This document shows, in pieces, positions 10,201 through 21,500 of a stretch of DNA of 40,083 nucleotides. Origin of the DNA: a virus. Where the stretch lies: IMG/VR virus record IMGVR_UViG_3300037246_001259, positions 1 to 40,083 of that record; one strand, given 5' to 3'. Position 1 is the first letter of the stretch, and each line of letters begins with the position of its first letter. The notes below the pieces were generated by a model. It did no database searches. It had not been told where the DNA came from and was given only the letters and a program-made list of their open reading frames with translations. The position numbers and the translations under genes were made by a program.

Positions 10201-11614
10201 AACAGCAATAAGAATCACCTCTGCATTTAATCCTCAATTCGTAAAAAGCGAAATGTTCGTTTTTGATACAAATGGTATACAAACTCAATTTCCCTTGGCT
10301 GGTGTTACCGCCATCGATGATGAAGGGGTGATAGTAGCTTTTGATGGTATTATGCAGGAAGGCCCTTGGTCCAATTCCCCCGAATGGTCAATTGTTACGA
10401 ACAATATTGTATTCTCAGTTGCACCAGCAGCAGGGTTTAAGTTGGTTATATTTCTAATAGCGGGTGCGGCAGGTACTGTATGTGATATCGAAGGTGTTTT
10501 TGAAGATCAGCCAGCATTTGATTTAGGGCCGCTGGCTGTTAGTTCCTGTACTGTGAACTTCATTGGTGAAGAAGTGTTCTTTTTCATAGAAGACACTCTT
10601 AAAACTGTAGATGGTTATGTGAATCCCAATGGTTTGGAAGTAGTACCAGCAGACAAAGATCGTTCCGGGTTCTTTGACAATCCGTTTGTGTTTAGAGATT
10701 TAGTTGTTCAGGACGGAATTACTGATCTGGTTCTTTGGAGGAAAATTGAAGAATTCGGATTCACAGTGAACGATCCTATCAACAGATTGACTAGTCCGAA
10801 GGGAACTTATGGGCTTTCTGCACAAGGAGACATTGCTGAAGGAGATCCAACGGACGAAACTGTGGCCAATGGTGACATACACCTTGATCTAACACCCAAT
10901 ACATGGCTTATTGCGAACACTATAACCTCAATTTGGGAAGTTGCTCCTGATCAGTCGGATTTTATTTCGGCTATTGGTCGAGATCACTTAAAGTTCATAT
11001 GGAAGCACTTTTCGCCAGATGCGTTTAGAATCGACCCAAGTGTTTCGAATATCATTGATTCTCACCTTTTGACGACTACGTATGATGATGCGTTTAGAAC
11101 CGCACTATTCAATAATGTTGATGCTGATGATTTGCCGCAACCCCCGACGCCGGAAGAACTTAGATTACAGTTTTCCGATTTTGAAAATTTCAATTCTATT
11201 TCTGATTCGATAGTATTCAGACCGGCGAGATATAAAGTATTGTTTGGAAGGCAAGCAGAGCCGGAGTTACAGGCCATATTCAAAATAATCCAAACTACAG
11301 GTTCTGTCATAAGTGAAAATGATTTGAAAACCAGAGTATTGACCGCAATTGACGTTTTCTTTGCGTTGGATAATTTCGATTTCGGTGAAACGTTCTATAT
11401 GACGGAATTGATAGCGTTTATCCATAGGGAATTGGCACCGGATTTACAAACGGTGGTCGCTGTTCCTGTATTTGGGAGCCAGACGTTCGGAAGGCTATTT
11501 CAGATTAGATCGGAACCAGACGAACTATTCATCTCCGCTGCAAGCAGCGAAGATGTGGAAGTTGTCCAGTCCCTATCGGATGAAGAGTTGAGAATAGGTA
11601 CTCTTGTCGTCTGA
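7235..11614 (+). CDS. gp6: Baseplate wedge protein gp6 (baseplate J-like), enlarged
   Basis: 1459 aa, more than twice T4 gp6 (660 aa). The wedge core includes VRVRFGDGKFGAIPVGRFRF near residue 342, followed by VYFTQNRMITGQDYNQFY and the KVKSVNRTYAGHSRF segment, all typical of T4-like gp6. The C-terminal part (about 1100-1459) includes PARYKVLFGRQAEPELQAIF and ends in an acidic tail. Between them, residues about 773-1090 hold four related beta-sandwich repeats absent from T4 gp6. The strong site GAGGAAAGAGGA precedes the ATG, which overlaps the gp25 stop. gp6 forms the inner ring of the baseplate and, with gp25, gp53 and gp7, controls sheath contraction. The next gene is convergent with no gap. 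Confidence 0.85.
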   Translation: MGTLQRQNTLFVSEDWIRIYEAIQNVEFRAYDFDNLTAAIFDHLRDVFPEEFNDWIASSEFVMKVEVLAWLSQNISFRIDLNTRENFLSTAERRDSLIRLAELVSFKVNRVKSASGFIRVDKIRTNQPLFDSNNVPLQNRDILWNDPANEDWFEQFIIVMNSAFTVRSQFGRPLARFQDASDRTDLYRFNSSGPPGGVFPFSTSVNGVFLPFEVTNSVLDESTGITEELPPNPVNASHIFFKQDGRGLASANTGFFFELKQGTLSFEDRDFNTPEVVRIETIDVQNINRDDFYIQQIDEQGDVIADWDQVDTIFGEGVSFTTEPTATSRDVYELDTLENDRVRVRFGDGKFGAIPVGRFRFWYRTANPQPQIVRPSDLASQTVTVPYVVDDTIFLLQMDLSLKSSLVNAATTDTNFDIRTRANQVYFTQNRMITGQDYNQFYLKDNSIRKVKSVNRTYAGHSRFAKLNDPTGLYQNVKAVAEDGRYYKRDTLGITFKSADLAVVGVDELIDQCIKPLFLKSDKSLLYYNEYPEKFFSIEYLWSETSIVSDMSRGNLTQNGTIVKVGDNATGTDLNFVDTDSLLRIDSIEGRTVQVERIIDDGDISDGIILERVIENGVTIVSVFPAFRDKLTQDEVVAIQDQINLKHDFGISWNQDLQVYQIITFDNLNKNLDFSLLFQGDTTGLNLDASWMVFLEFIPGGIDEDQWKIVDRGFGMFFESARENDFFFANNEPVIDQETGEAFNDEIVLLECNESRDSLRRRDVSNIDGLACPLRCFGFVGDGVKTDFQTDESPLDPTALITINDILQIRNIDYVIISDVSGDIIRFTFAPADGSGIEVCISEQLTSIQTSVVFDEGDGTTNEYDLGVRVSVVNNSFTFLDGVLQAPSLDFTFGSIGDNASVVHDAILSSGVGSTVYQLAGIDGAVWKTFNFVGDGLLTDYLVSARDQTDNTILVAIDGSIQALGDDYSVAQTSPGVATITFTVAPPALTAIRITSAFNPQFVKSEMFVFDTNGIQTQFPLAGVTAIDDEGVIVAFDGIMQEGPWSNSPEWSIVTNNIVFSVAPAAGFKLVIFLIAGAAGTVCDIEGVFEDQPAFDLGPLAVSSCTVNFIGEEVFFFIEDTLKTVDGYVNPNGLEVVPADKDRSGFFDNPFVFRDLVVQDGITDLVLWRKIEEFGFTVNDPINRLTSPKGTYGLSAQGDIAEGDPTDETVANGDIHLDLTPNTWLIANTITSIWEVAPDQSDFISAIGRDHLKFIWKHFSPDAFRIDPSVSNIIDSHLLTTTYDDAFRTALFNNVDADDLPQPPTPEELRLQFSDFENFNSISDSIVFRPARYKVLFGRQAEPELQAIFKIIQTTGSVISENDLKTRVLTAIDVFFALDNFDFGETFYMTELIAFIHRELAPDLQTVVAVPVFGSQTFGRLFQIRSEPDELFISAASSEDVEVVQSLSDEELRIGTLVV
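9550..10500 (+). repeat. Four tandem beta-sandwich repeats inside gp6
   Basis: Protein-level repeats begin near residues 773 (FVGDGVKTDFQ), 850 (FDEGDGTTNEYDL), 929 (FVGDGLLTDYLV) and 1006 (FDTNGIQTQFPL). Each follows the pattern G-D-G-x-x-T-x-F/Y, about 20 residues, a V-x-x-D-G-x-x-Q hairpin, a D-Y-x-V turn, then I-x-F-x-x-A-P and a hydrophobic strand. The same unit recurs in the giant gene and in the 24875-26485 fibre gene. Boundaries are approximate. Confidence 0.7.
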
Positions 11615-12064
11615 TTACCAATCCATTATGTTGTTGTGCTTGACCATCGGCTGATAGAAGGAGCCGTCTGGACCAATCACCATCCCACCGGATACGTTCC
11701 ATCCTTTGGAGTTTTGCTCGTCCACTGCTGCTGCAAGCTCTGATGCACCGGAAGCAGTTACGAGTTGGTAATCCATAGGACGTTGTTCTCCACCGATGGC
11801 GATTCCGTTTTCATCGTTATGTAGAGCATTGTGTAGGTTGCCCACCAAATCATCAATTTTTTCCGAAAGACTGTAGGTAACTTCTTGAGCTTCTTCCAGA
11901 ATTGCTAGGGCTTCTTTTGGATCGGTCTTCAAAAGATCCTCGGTTTCTGATAAGAGCCCTTGTAGCGACAGCGAGTCTGCTACGGGACGGTTCATTCGGA
12001 TTAGTTTCGTGTAATCAACCTTTTCAGATTCATCCACGGCAATATCTACTGCTGTTTCAGTCAT
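11615..12064 (-). CDS. Small phage protein with a DUF1737-like C-terminus
   Basis: 149 aa. Residues 1-90 are acidic and helical, with a coiled-coil-like stretch LLSETEDLLKTDPKEALAIL. Residues about 97-142, including YQLVTASGASELAAAVDEQN and then GWNVSGGMVIGPDG, match the pattern of DUF1737: a short module with a Tyr-x-hydrophobic-Val strand, a helix, a G-W turn and a final strand. Its function is unknown. AGGGAG lies 8 bases before the ATG at 12064. It is the second gene of a two-gene - strand unit, its start 45 bases downstream of the first gene's stop. It ends exactly where gp6 ends. A non-structural or early role is inferred from strand and promoter type. Confidence 0.72.
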   Translation of the reverse strand: MTETAVDIAVDESEKVDYTKLIRMNRPVADSLSLQGLLSETEDLLKTDPKEALAILEEAQEVTYSLSEKIDDLVGNLHNALHNDENGIAIGGEQRPMDYQLVTASGASELAAAVDEQNSKGWNVSGGMVIGPDGSFYQPMVKHNNIMDW

Positions 12065-12109
12065 TGGGTATTCTCCCTAGTTTTGGTTTAAAAAATGGTT
12101 TTTAGGAAA

Positions 12110-12388
12110 TCAGATATCCAGAATTTCGCCTTTCTCAAACGAAAAGATGTGAACTTCCTGTTCCTCAGAAATGCGCGAATCGGTTAGCGCCATGTATCTG
12201 AGGGTAAGAAGAGACTTGAATGCCTGATATGTTCCAAACTGCCCTTCCGTCAGAAGAACACATTTGAGACCTGGACGGTCTTCGATGATAACGGCGACCT
12301 TGCTGCCGGTGGTCATCTTCGATTTCTCTACGTGACCAATGGCGACAGCTTCGTCGTTTTGATCCTTTGTCACAAAGTAATAATCCAC
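12110..12388 (-). CDS. Hypothetical small protein, 92 aa
   Basis: Not recognised. The GTG start at 12388 is supported by AGGAGA (12396-12401 on the + strand as TCTCCT), 7 bases upstream. No better ATG exists near it. The sequence begins MDYYFVTKDQNDEAVAIGHV and alternates short beta strands with one helical segment (QFGTYQAFKSLLTLRYMAL). There is no signal peptide or membrane segment. It is the first gene of a leftward unit directly downstream of a strong sigma-70-like promoter, which argues for early, host-polymerase expression. Confidence 0.7.
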   Translation of the reverse strand: MDYYFVTKDQNDEAVAIGHVEKSKMTTGSKVAVIIEDRPGLKCVLLTEGQFGTYQAFKSLLTLRYMALTDSRISEEQEVHIFSFEKGEILDI

Positions 12389-12429
12389 GTAATTGTCTCC
12401 TGTCTGATAGGTATAATGGGATTTTCGTC

Positions 12430-12459
12430 ATTATAGAATACCTTGGCACTTGAAGTCAA
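12430..12459 (-). promoter_or_regulatory. Sigma-70-type promoter for the two small leftward genes
   Basis: On the - strand TTGACT (12454-12459) and TATAAT (12430-12435) are separated by 18 bases. This is close to the consensus, with a perfect -10 and a 5/6 -35. The predicted start is near 12423, about 35 bases before the GTG at 12388. It differs in type from the ATAAATA boxes that precede the structural genes. Confidence 0.75.
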
Positions 12460-12504
12460 CCCCTGATTTCATATATTTCCTTCAGAAAAACATGGTATCT
12501 AATT

Positions 12505-12512
12505 GATAAATA
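12505..12512 (+). promoter_or_regulatory. Late-type promoter box GATAAATA upstream of the giant gene
   Basis: The octamer is identical to the box upstream of gp25, lying 30 bases before the ATG at 12542. The flanks share ATTGATAAATA. It lies in the 153-base divergent gap (12389-12541) that also holds the leftward sigma-70-type promoter. No other element is evident in this gap. Confidence 0.55.
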
Positions 12513-12541
12513 ATCCCATACTACAGTGGGTCAGAAAAAAT

Positions 12542-15500
12542 ATGGCGAAACAACGGAGAGTTTTTAATTCTTATCCTCAGAATCAGCAAACACCGCAGAA
12601 CGATAGAGAGACGTTTGTGGCGGATGATCCCCTATTTGAACCAGAGGAAGCCGGATTCCTCAATGGTTATATCGGTGATTTGAATGATTTGACGGCAGAA
12701 GATTTAGAACGTACCCCACCAGTTGTCGAAATGACTCCCGAGCGGCAGAAATATCAGCTATCGGTTGGTGCTACTTTTATTGACCCAGAATCCCAGATTA
12801 GAATTTCCTCCGCATTTTATACTGACTTGGTACAGAATATCGAGTCCAATGGAGGCATTGTGGATGATCCAAATAGGATTTTTAGTTCTAGATTCTATAC
12901 GTGGTCCCCTCCTGTTGATTTCGACAAGCATATCAACTTCAGTCGCTATCGATGGACCGGAGACGGAACAGCCGATGTAAACGGAGAGTATATCACGAAG
13001 GAGGCTTCTCATAGCAAGACGACCCTTTACGAATTAACCGATTTATCTGCTTCCACACTAGAAAAAAGAGATGTAACCATAGTCAATGGTCTTCCGGCTG
13101 TAGGTCCAGAAGGGACTCTTGTAGAGGATGCTAGTACCGTAGATCGTTCTATGTATCGTTCCGATGGTGCTGCGTGGGTCTTGCTTTTCTTTCGTACCAT
13201 ACCAAATATCACGACCCCAGATCTTGGCCCCAATCCGATGGTGGGAGATTTCTACTATATCACCAGAACTGGACTAGAATTTAATCGCCCGTTGGTGTGG
13301 CTTTACAGAGACGATGCCGATAGATGGTTACCTCAACCAATTGTTGTCGATTTTGCAACCCCGGATAGACCAAGAGAGAACATGGTATGGGAAGATGCGA
13401 GACTGTTTCCAAAGAGGATTCTTAAAATCTTCAGGAACGGAGTGTTTGTGGATTTGGTGTACACCCCAGCAGACGGTCCTCCGGGAGCGGCGGGAACTGA
13501 TGGAGAGTACTTGTACGATACCCGAAACTATGTCGATATAACTGATGGTTGGGTGTCGAATAACTGGTGGAGACATTTTGAAGATCTTTCTCCGGCTGAT
13601 AGAGATGAACGAGATAATCAGGATCAAGCAGTTCGTGCTATTGTAGAATTTTGGAATGGAATTGAGCCAGTAGCTGGAGATGTGCGAGACTTTAGGAGTG
13701 ATTTGCCGATATTTAAGAAGTTCTCATATGATGCCGGTGTGGACGAAATCACTGATACTGGAGAGACCACAACAATTTATCAGTATCAAGTAGGACTTGG
13801 AGAAGATGATTTTGTTTTAGGGTTCCCTATTGTTCTAAATCAAACAGGAGAATCTGTATTTGAACTTACATTAGAAGCGGATACTTCGGCATTTCTAGGG
13901 TATAAATATTTCAAAGATACCAATACTAACCTTACTCATTCTGTATGGCAGAAAGCAGATGAATTCACGATGCAAGAGCAGGATGCAAATGGGTTGTATG
14001 AGATTCCTCTAGGAGTTGAGTCGAACCCGGATCATGGAATATTGGAAGTGTTCTCTCGTTCTAGAATTCTTACACACATGAGTTCGGTGATATCTGCTCA
14101 AGAAACATTTTCTGGGGATTCCCTTGGACTGAATTCGTATAGGTGGACAAAGAAGGATACCACTTTGGGAGCTACTTTGGTAGATGGTGAACAGACTCAG
14201 TTACGAGCTTTAGCCCTTCTCCAGTCCCCAAGAACGGATATGTCAGATGCTATAAGAAAGATGGCAAAGGAATACAATAAGACTCTTTCTAGATTCGTGA
14301 ACAAACTGAACATGTTTTGGGAAGAGGCTCTTTTTAATACTCCAGAAGGTATGCTAACAATTTTGCCTTCCGAAGCAGCAGACGCAGTTTTGACAAGTCT
14401 GTTTGTAGGAAGAACCGAAGATTTTCCGTTCTTTCTATCCGATATGGGAACGTATATAACAACTACAGTAGTTGGTGGGGTTGCCAATCCCGTAGATCCT
14501 AGTAATCCTAGACCCATATTCATAGCTCCTTCCGCCCCCCGTGTGGGTGCATCCCCGTGTTTTGTTCCAGAAGCATTTACCGATATCGATGGAGACAAAC
14601 TAAGAGGGCACGAAGGGACAATACTACCGTCTTTTGGTGATGATCGAGATTTGGTGTGGTTGGATTTGCAGAGTAGATTTTTTGACGTAATTCCGGTTGA
14701 GTATTGTATAGAAACCGCAGGATTTTCGTCCAGATTTTCAGAATCCAATTTTCAACTAGATGACTTTTTTGGTAATTTGGTACCTATAACAAGTATCGAA
14801 CCAGTGGATGATGTGGTTGAGGACTTTAATGCCATTCCTGCTCCTGCTACAGGATTAAGAGTGTTCTCTACGATACAAGGTGTGTTTGCTAATTTTGATG
14901 GCCAAACATGGCTTACCAGACAAGCATCAGTAGATGATGTTTTTGAAAATCTAAGTGATGGCGAATTTTATATATTCAATGGTATAGGAACTTTTGTTAT
15001 CCAACGGTTCAATCGTCCCTTTTCTTTCGATTATACGGATAACGAATTTCGAGTAATTACACGAAGAGATTTCGAGAGATTTATTGTTTTCAGAGAACAA
15101 GACTTTTCTGAAAATACTATTTTCGATATTAACAATCCGTTTACTTGGAACTATCGATCTGCTGGTGTTGAAGGGCATTACAAAGGAATTTACAGAAGAG
15201 TTTACAATACCGCAAGACCACATTCCCATCCATGGGAAGTTATGGGATACAAAGTAGAACCAGATTGGTGGAGAGCCCAATATGTTCCAGATTCTACGGC
15301 TCCAGATGGAACCCCTCGATACGGAAACGCACATTCTATGTGGGTGGATTTTGCTCTTGGTTTTGTTGACAATCCTGTAGCACCATTTCAGAGAGATGAT
15401 CTTATTTTGACTGGACCTATTCCAGTAGATGTTTCTGGAGAACTGTTGGATCCTATTGCATCTGGTGTTGTAATAGAAGACAGCCTCGATAAGCAGCGAA

Positions 15501-18500
15501 TTGATGATTTTTGGATTTATGGTGATGGTGCTCCTGTTGAACAAGACTTTTTGGATTCATCGTTCTTCTCGTTTTCTATAGCGTTGAATGGATACTTGAT
15601 GAAGAACGGATTGTGGTTGGATACTCTTTGGACAGAAGTTTACATCAATATTGGTGATAATGGAGCATGTCCTATTGCAACAGCCCCTCATGTGGTGCAT
15701 AGGGACACTTTGACCAGACCTAGTATTTCCGAAATTCTACTCCATCTAGAAATAGACCAAAACGGAAACAAAACGCAAGAACTTGGCGTCAATGCCTGGG
15801 TTGCTGAGAAAATCAATATCGACGGAGGGGATCCATCTACAGATTTCGGTCAAGTGATTAGGAATACACAGCCTGCTCTCGGATGGAAGACTTCTGGATT
15901 CATAAGCAACGCCAGAACAGACATATTCACTCTATCCAACGAACAAATACCATTCGAAGATGTTCATGTACTACTGTATCAATCTCAACCTATAGAACAG
16001 AAATTCTGTTCTGGTGTGATAATAGCAAGAGAATCCCCAGAAGGATACAGGGTTTTTGGAACAGATCCGTTTGACCCGTTCTTTACAACAGAACGACCAG
16101 CAGTTCCTATTGTTGGCGGACAAGTAGAATTGCGTCAAGAATTCACGGTAGAGTTTATAGACGAAGATGCTAATAATGTTACCGGTGGATCGGTGTTTCC
16201 TGATTCTAAAGTGACTAGAGAATTCCAAGTAACAGAGTTCAATATTCCTAGTAACAAGCTCAATAATGATACTGCAAAATTAGCAGTGTTGGTTAATGGT
16301 CTCAGGATGAAACCACAACATATCACCATAACGAATACAAACTCAGTGATAATTGAGAATTTAGTGGAATTGGAGCCTGGAGACATTGTTTCCGTGAATG
16401 TCCTTACCACGCAATCTTCTGCTAGTACTAGATTGAAGCAATTTTTCATTGATGGTGTTTCGTTCCCTTATTTTTCCGAAGGAACCGGAGAATTTGATAG
16501 AATTGAATACGGACGATTTTTTGCCAGTTCTACAGAAGTGATTAACTTCCTTATTGGTTATGGTAGATTCCTCAAAAAGGACGGATGGATATTTGATAGT
16601 CTTTCGGAAGGAAATGAAGCAAGAGACTGGCTTTTGGGGGCTAGAAGGTTTGCCAAATGGGTCTTGGATGTAGAGAGTCCCTGGAATAGGAACAGGCAAG
16701 TCGATATTTTGGATGAAGGCTTCTTTTTGTACAGCCCGATAGAGAACATCGTCAATTTTTCTTCAGAATTTGGACAAACTTCTAGCGTAGAAAGTATCAT
16801 GAATGGCGCTTTTGGGGTGCTGAATCAACGTTCGGAACCAATTCCCGTTGAAGAGACTTTTGTATCCAGAATAGATGGCCAACTTACCATAGAAAGGGTT
16901 GATCAGACGAATGATGATACAAGAATCTTCGGGAGTCGGGTTAACATAACAGAGAATGAGCATGTAGTCATCTTTTCCAATATTACTAAGTTCAATGACA
17001 TAATTTATGATCCCATTTTGGGACTTTTCCATGAGACGTTGAGAGTGGATACATTGAGAACGTTGAACTGGAAAGGAAGGATCGAGGCTAACGGGTTTTT
17101 GATACAGGGAGGAACATTACTTCCTAACTTCGAAAAACAAGCAAAGGATTTGACTAGATTATATGATAGATTCGATCCTGTTGATGATCCTCTGAAAAGG
17201 AGTCTGGCTAGAAATTTAGTCGGATATTCTCCCCCTAATCCAACAAGATTTCGATCACTACAAGATAGTGAAAAGTTCGATGGGCGAACAACGTTTGATA
17301 ATCTCAACTTCTTAATACCTGTTGGCGCAGACGACAGAACTAGGTTTGATTATTTTCGTGGTATGATTCAGACGAAAGGAACAATTAGACCAATTTTCGC
17401 ATTCAGTCGAGGAACCACTTTAGGAACTGAAAATACGGACATCTTTGAAGAGTGGGCATGGAAGATACAGCAATTTGGCGATCCACGAAGGGATATAATT
17501 CAGTTCAGGGTGGATAAGAATGATTTCGTTGATGAAACCCAAATCGTTGCATTCCAGGAGGTAGATGATCCTTCGGATAGGACAATCTCTGTCGCCGCAT
17601 TCAGCAGAAGTAATCCAGATGCCAATCCGAGATGGATAAGGCCACCAGTACTAGGAAAGAATTTGGTATGCAACGTTAAGTTCCCTACAGATTTGGATAA
17701 TCTTCCAGATGTTGAAAACTACGAATTTCTAACCAAGCTGTTCGATGAAGAAACTGGACTCACCGTGCTTACGCACACGAATTTTGATCCAGAGGTTGGA
17801 AAAGTTGATAGTCTTGGTGATTGTGTACTCGATTTGGAACAAGAGATAGATCCTGCTAGGTATAATACTGGTCCCGATGCTGTGTTCTCTGATGAATTGT
17901 GTTGGGCGGAAAAGCAAGTAGGTACGTACTGGTGGAACACCGCACGTCGAAAATATGTGGATTACAGAAGTAGGATTTCCAGTGGTCCCTTAGCACCTAA
18001 TAGTGAATATGAAGATGCTTCAAGATTTTGGGGAGATCTTCTATTCTTTAAGACGATTATTACTAGGGTTGATGAAATTGTTACCATTACGACTCTTGAT
18101 TCGTTCGGGTCTGGTGCAATAGTTCCGCACGGAATTCCTATTGGAGAAACTGTACCTATCAATATATTTGGTGCAGAACAAGAAAATTACAATACTTTGC
18201 AGCAATTAGTAACTGCAACTACGACTACTCAGCTAGAATATGAAATCGATTCTCAGCCTGCTAGCCCTGCTACAGGCGATCCGCAGATTCAAGTTGGGTT
18301 TATCGATATATTGGAATGGGTAGAATCTCCCGTAGCTCCTGCTGATTGGGAAGAGTTCATTTCGAATTTGGAAGGAGAGGACGCACCAACAGGTGCTGTT
18401 TTCAATGAAGACGATCCTTCTTATACTGTAATTACCACAACTGGTCCTACTGCACTTTCGAAAACGAGTTATTTTTTCTGGATTGTTAACAATGAAGGAA

Positions 18501-21500
18501 CAAACTCGAAAAAGAGTCTTACAGCAGACCAAGTTTCTAACAGGATTGCTGATCCTACTGCTCAAGGAATTTCCTGGTTCGCCATCGTAGACGATAATCA
18601 TATGATCATTTTTACTGATGGTGAGAAAGTAGAGAATGGGTACGCTATTGAGGTAATAACTGATCAACGGGAGCTTGAAACGCATGTCGCATGGCAGTTG
18701 GTCTCGGAGAAGGACAACTTCATTTCTGTTCCGCAACCAATCGTTGACAAACTTATCGATTCTATGTCCCAGATTGATCAGCAGGGTAGTGTTGTTCCGT
18801 CTCCTACTCTTTCGGAATCAGAGAAGTTCGGTTCTTGTTTCTTCCCCCCTCAAACGGTTTTCCGAGATATTGATTCGGCGGTTAGGGTCTATATCGAAGC
18901 GATAAATCTTGTCTTTAGAAGAAAGAACTTGTCGCTAAGTGATTCCCCGTTTCTTGACATTTTCGATCTATCTGATGAATTGAGCGATTCTAATCCTACA
19001 GGGTATTGGCAAAGAACAGCGTTCATAGAGGATGAATTTGCCAACAAGGTAGTATTCGATACTGTGCCTACTATAGCAGATAGAGATTTTAGAGCATTAG
19101 CGGGATTCTATGTAGAAGGAGATTTAGTAAAGGTCAATGAGTCTGGTGAGACCGATCCGTGGACAGGATTAGAAACTCCAGCTACGTATGTACTTTTGGA
19201 TGAATCTACATTAGCTTTTGGGTTAATTGGAATCGATAGTGATACTGTTTCTATCAATACCAACATAACTCTTGATACAACAAACTTCAGAAGGGTCTAT
19301 TTTGACACGTATGACGAGTTTGAAAAGATAGAACAAAACAATATTGTGTTCTCTTTAATTCACGAAATGAATGTCCAGAGCATAAATCAGGATTGGATGA
19401 TCAAGACTTCATATATCAATGGTCATTTCAGGGTCTCTACGAATCAATCCCCGTTTGTACGACCAAATGAAGTTCAAGCGATCATTGATAATATACAAGA
19501 GGTTAAGCCGTTCAGGACGAAACTGAGAGGACACAATCTCACATTGGATATTGGTGAAGTTGAACCATTTACGACTCAGCTTATTGAATTCCCAGACAAG
19601 AAAATCAGTCTATTTTTTGACAGGCTTTCATGTTCCGCCTTTGAGGATGGTGGATGGGAGTCGTTTCCATGGGATTCACAAGAAGTTCCGGGTATTGGTT
19701 GGGACAGGCCGTTTTGGGAATTTGAAGATCTTGGACGACAAGAATTTTACACAGTAGCTAGTTTTGTTGGTGATGGTGTAACAACACAATATGTAGCCGA
19801 TGCTTTCTTCACTCCTATTCAGTATAATACCAGAGTTGTTGTATCGATTAATGGTGACGTAGTAGATCTTGATGAAGTTGGTGTGAACTTTACGATAGAA
19901 GAAACGACTACTCAAATTATTGTCACGTTCTTAAATGCAGTTTTTGGTCCCACCACAACTATTGAAATCCAACAAGCACAGGGATTCTTTGATGGCCCAG
20001 AACCAACACTTGGACCAGATTTAGCGAACACTATATTCCAACCTGCTCCCGGCACGTATGAACATGCTATTGCAAGGATTTTGGATATTGGAGTAGAACA
20101 ACCGTTTGATGTGAGTACAGTAATGGCTGGCTGTGATATCGATTCTTTGGGTGGAGCACCCGAAGAACGACTAAACAATGAAGTGTGTGATAGTGTTAAC
20201 ATCTGTGTTATAACTGACCACACGCCTGCATATGCAGGGTGGGACGCACAACCATGGGATTCCACTCCTTGGGATTCTACTCCAGCCGACATTGGTAGAA
20301 GGATTTTCATCATTAGTGCAGGGAAGCAAGAAATATGTCCTCCTGGTGTTCAGTTTTTCAACACCAGTGACGATGTTCGTATTGGTGGCGAGTTACTTGT
20401 TTTCAATGACATTAATGGAGACGTTATTGGGACTCCATCTGCTAGTCAGACTATTCTTCGATATATGTCACCTCGTGAAGCCATTATTAGGGCAGGATTC
20501 ACGGGTTCCGCAGCATCAAGTGACGTGGCTCCAACCGCAGATACTGTATATGAGATTAGAGTCAACGGAGTTACTATCGGAGAGGTAGAATTTTTGGCTG
20601 CTTCTAATGTTGGAAATTACACTGATGTTATTGTTGGGGATCATGCTATACAGTTTGGCGACGTTTTTGAAATAGTGGCTCCTGGAGGCCCAGATGCAAC
20701 ACATGCGAACATTTCATTCACTATTCCGTTTTGGAATCTTGGGCTTACAACATTTTCCACCTCGGTTATCGGCACTTCTCCGTCTTTTGTTATTGATCAT
20801 ATCGAAGTGCAGACAAACAGTGTGGGCGCATTTGTCATTCAAACGGAAGGAATTGAATATGAGCAAGGTGCGCTACCGCATATTCTAGAATTCAATACGC
20901 CGGATATTATTTGCATTACTGCCGATGGAATCACGACAAGTTATGATACACAATCTCCAACATGCATTTTGAATGTATGGGTGGAGGGAACATTAATGGC
21001 TGAAGGAGTTGATTTCAATTTTGCTGACCCACCCAACAATACGATAATCAACTTCGTTCAGCCGCCTCCTACTGTTGTGGATAATTTTAATACTCCTAGT
21101 TCCTCAAGTACTATTGGTGATGGAGTGACCACTGATTTTGAAATGAGTCTTGATCGTAGTGCGTTAACAGAAGAAAATGTGTTTGTCTTTCTTAACGGGG
21201 ACTTGCAAGACATTTCGACCTATATCTCTGGCTCCCCCGTTGATGATGTTACCTTTACGTCAGGATCTAAGATTGTATCTATTACAGATATTGGAGGTGA
21301 TGTAGCTAGAGTGGTAACAACGTTTCCACACGGAGTGATTGTAACAGATTCTGTTGAGATACGTGGAGTTAATACTGGAACCCCAGGACAAGATGAATTC
21401 GCGGGAACAAAGATCGTAACTGCTGTTCCTAGCGCAACCGAGTTTGAGTATGCAATCGTCAGCGCGATAGCAGATCCAGCCGCTGTTCCGTTTGTTTCTA

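Noticed and set aside
14197-15544. Two - strand open frames (183 and 197 residues) inside the giant gene
   Set aside because: They run antisense to a continuous 3652-codon gene, have no ribosome site that stands out, and have compositions typical of antisense frames.
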